13,604 bases of DNA, from assembly GCA_903888655.1 (NCBI GenBank), contig CAISUR010000345.1, positions 1 through 13,604 of the forward strand, given 5' to 3'. Source of the stretch: an uncultured Bacteroidota bacterium (GTDB taxonomy: Bacteria; Bacteroidota; Bacteroidia; Flavobacteriales; Flavobacteriaceae). The position numbers were made by a program, and so were the translations under genes. Positions 13,301-13,604 of the stretch are shown piece by piece. Below the pieces are notes generated by a model. The model did no database searches and was not told the origin of the DNA. It worked only from the letters and a program-made list of their open reading frames with translations. The first letter of the stretch is position 1; each line of letters starts with the position of its first letter.

Positions 13301-13604
13301 CACCTACTTATACATTTATTTCTACTGGCGCTCCAACCCCTTCTACTGCTGCTGCAGCTTCTCCTTCAAAAGTTTATGCAGTGTCTGAAGTGTTTTCAAA
13401 TGGAGTTGAAAGTGCTAAATCTAAAATTACAGTTAATGTATTAGCTTTACCTACAACACCAACTACATTAACAGGAACTGCTGCTCAAGGACCACTTGTA
13501 GGTACAACAACTACAGCTACTTATTCCACTACAGCGGTTACAGGAGCAACTTCATACTTATGGACAGTTCCAACAGGAGTAAACATCATGAGTGGACAAG
13601 GTAC
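10363..13604 (+). CDS. Large secreted modular protein: four CBM-like and three Ig-like modules (3' end missing)
   Basis: An open frame of 1,080 codons runs from ATG 10363 to the right edge without a stop. Residues 1-18 form a signal peptide (MKKIILLILLMITSLGFS). Four beta-sandwich modules (A, about 130-150 residues) begin near 31, 271, 528 and 787. Each has NY/LDFQGVQ-like, LHxDIWTPN, SLTPTxxGWNSF and a closing VYxDNxYF strand, wording I associate with carbohydrate-binding modules attached to Bacteroidota beta-glucanases. Three bacterial Ig-like modules (B, near 180-258, 432-510 and 692-771; TSNSTGxFTYTSSNTxVATxSG..ITATQAAAG) separate them. From about 943 the sequence changes to Ig/PKD-like segments ending in LWTVPTGVNIMSGQGT. 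No catalytic motif is visible in this part. A cell-surface or secreted glucan-capturing protein is inferred from the GH16 neighbour and the shared operator. A type IX sorting domain or a catalytic domain may lie beyond the window. Confidence 0.85.
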   Translation, partial: MKKIILLILLMITSLGFSQGAAPTAPARNASDVISVFCGAYTDVGSDFFPNWGQGTTYEQVALGGDMALHYSNLDFQGVQFNSPINASTMTMLHLDIWTPNVSPFNVYLIAGGENAVTLTPTLSGWNSFDIDLTQYSSAGRTLNNIIQFKFEKPGFAYHAETNSVYLDNIYFWKPANIPTLSSFSIATKTSTSAPFTLTAPTSNSTGSFTYASSNTSVATVSGSTVTITGLGSTVITATQAAAGGYSAGSISATLEVTPPAAPNPTIPNNKLIALYTDSYQGYDVFATVDTYATSWSAATLTPIVIGTNNTLKYTNLNYVGIEATTAPIDATLMNLFHVDIFTTNMTTFRVKLVDFGADGAYGGGDDVEHEISLTPTLNGWNSLNLLLSDFTALTTRAHIAQIIFSGNPAGSGVVYVDNIYFGNQTITVAPTLSNFSVPAKVTGNADFAITPPTSNSSGAFTYTSSNTSVATISGNTIHIVGIGTTTITATQAAAGSYSQGTITASFVVTAPLATAPTTAAPTPPGRNAWDVQAVYSGAYGSSNVPNVELFPDWGQGTTFTEVQLGTNADNTIKYSNLDYQGINLVPGGNPPGTSFLGMTKLHIDVWTPNVSPFLFSLIDATGENNVTLTPTLSGWNSFDITLSTDFAARNLATLRQLKFEKPGYAYHAENNSIYFDNIYFWRPTTAQPAPTLTNFTVPNKVVGDASFAITAPTSNSTGTFSYTSSNTAVVTISGSTITIVGAGTSVITATQAAAGAYGSGIIATTITVSFPPPATAAPTPTVPADRVMSLYSDAYTNVAGTDWVPNWGQLTQASEIQISGNNTRKYQLMNYQGVQLVNPIDLTSMTTLHVDIYTPNCTTFDLYLVNQAPPAGQAGFSGEQSVTLSPTQSGWNSYNIPLSSYNTLELSHIQQLKFVATPSGTSTVYMDNLYFTKPTPTVVAPTVTSVINLCKGSIATPLTAPVNTGNTLKWYTVGGTITTPTYTFISTGAPTPSTAAAASPSKVYAVSEVFSNGVESAKSKITVNVLALPTTPTTLTGTAAQGPLVGTTTTATYSTTAVTGATSYLWTVPTGVNIMSGQG
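10453..13164 (+). repeat. Tandem A-B module repeats within the modular protein gene
   Basis: The gene encodes A1-B1-A2-B2-A3-B3-A4 with a period of about 252-260 codons. At DNA level short near-identical blocks mark the register: ACAGCTAC-type blocks at 11071, 11827 and 12607; CCAAATGTTTCTCCTTTC at 10660 and 12187; TCAGGATGGAATAGTT at 12262 and 13030. A1 and A3 are the closest pair, sharing FEKPG(F/Y)AYHAE and DNIYFW(K/R)P. Confidence 0.85.

Overview
The window looks like a low-GC Bacteroidota chromosome, most probably Flavobacterium or a close relative. Nearly every gene is preceded by the Bacteroidota -7 element TAnnTTTG. The secreted proteins carry Ig-like and N-terminal modules typical of this phylum, the TonB receptor has the N-terminal carboxypeptidase-regulatory-like domain common there, and intergenic DNA is very AT-rich. 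No rRNA, tRNA, CRISPR array, transposase or integrase was seen. The genus is an inference.

Layout. (1) 1-1106: the 5' end of a nonribosomal peptide synthetase (minus strand, running off the left edge) faces a divergent Sfp-type phosphopantetheinyl transferase, the edge of a natural-product locus. (2) 1220-3496: a 758-residue TonB-dependent receptor with a His-rich mature N-terminus. (3) 3566-6683: housekeeping-type genes, namely a MazG-like NTP pyrophosphohydrolase, a phosphinothricin-acetyltransferase-like GNAT protein, menD (menaquinone synthesis) and a small SET-domain protein. The menD and SET genes converge and overlap by 4 bp. (4) 6796-8642: a CvfB-type S1-domain RNA-binding protein, then a YgiD/DODA-type extradiol dioxygenase with an unresolved start. 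(5) 8763-13604: a secreted GH16 beta-glucanase, then a very large secreted protein that leaves the right edge. The latter is built from four copies of a putative carbohydrate-binding beta-sandwich module (A) alternating with three copies of a bacterial Ig-like module (B), followed by further Ig/PKD-like sequence.

The most interesting signal is in the last region. The GH16 gene and the large modular protein each have the 17-bp interrupted palindrome GTATAGTTTTT(A/G)TATAC, and in both it lies exactly 32 nt upstream of a -7-type box. This suggests one regulator controls both, making them a small beta-glucan capture and degradation unit without a SusCD pair in view. The second candidate is the left edge, where NRPS, PPTase and an unusual TonB receptor sit side by side.

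Two start codons (SET and cvfB) were moved from upstream TTG codons to ATG codons, because the TTG codons lie inside the -7 boxes. Promoter calls rest on matches to the -7 element; most lack a clear -33 element. Protein assignments rest on motifs recognised by eye, without database searches.
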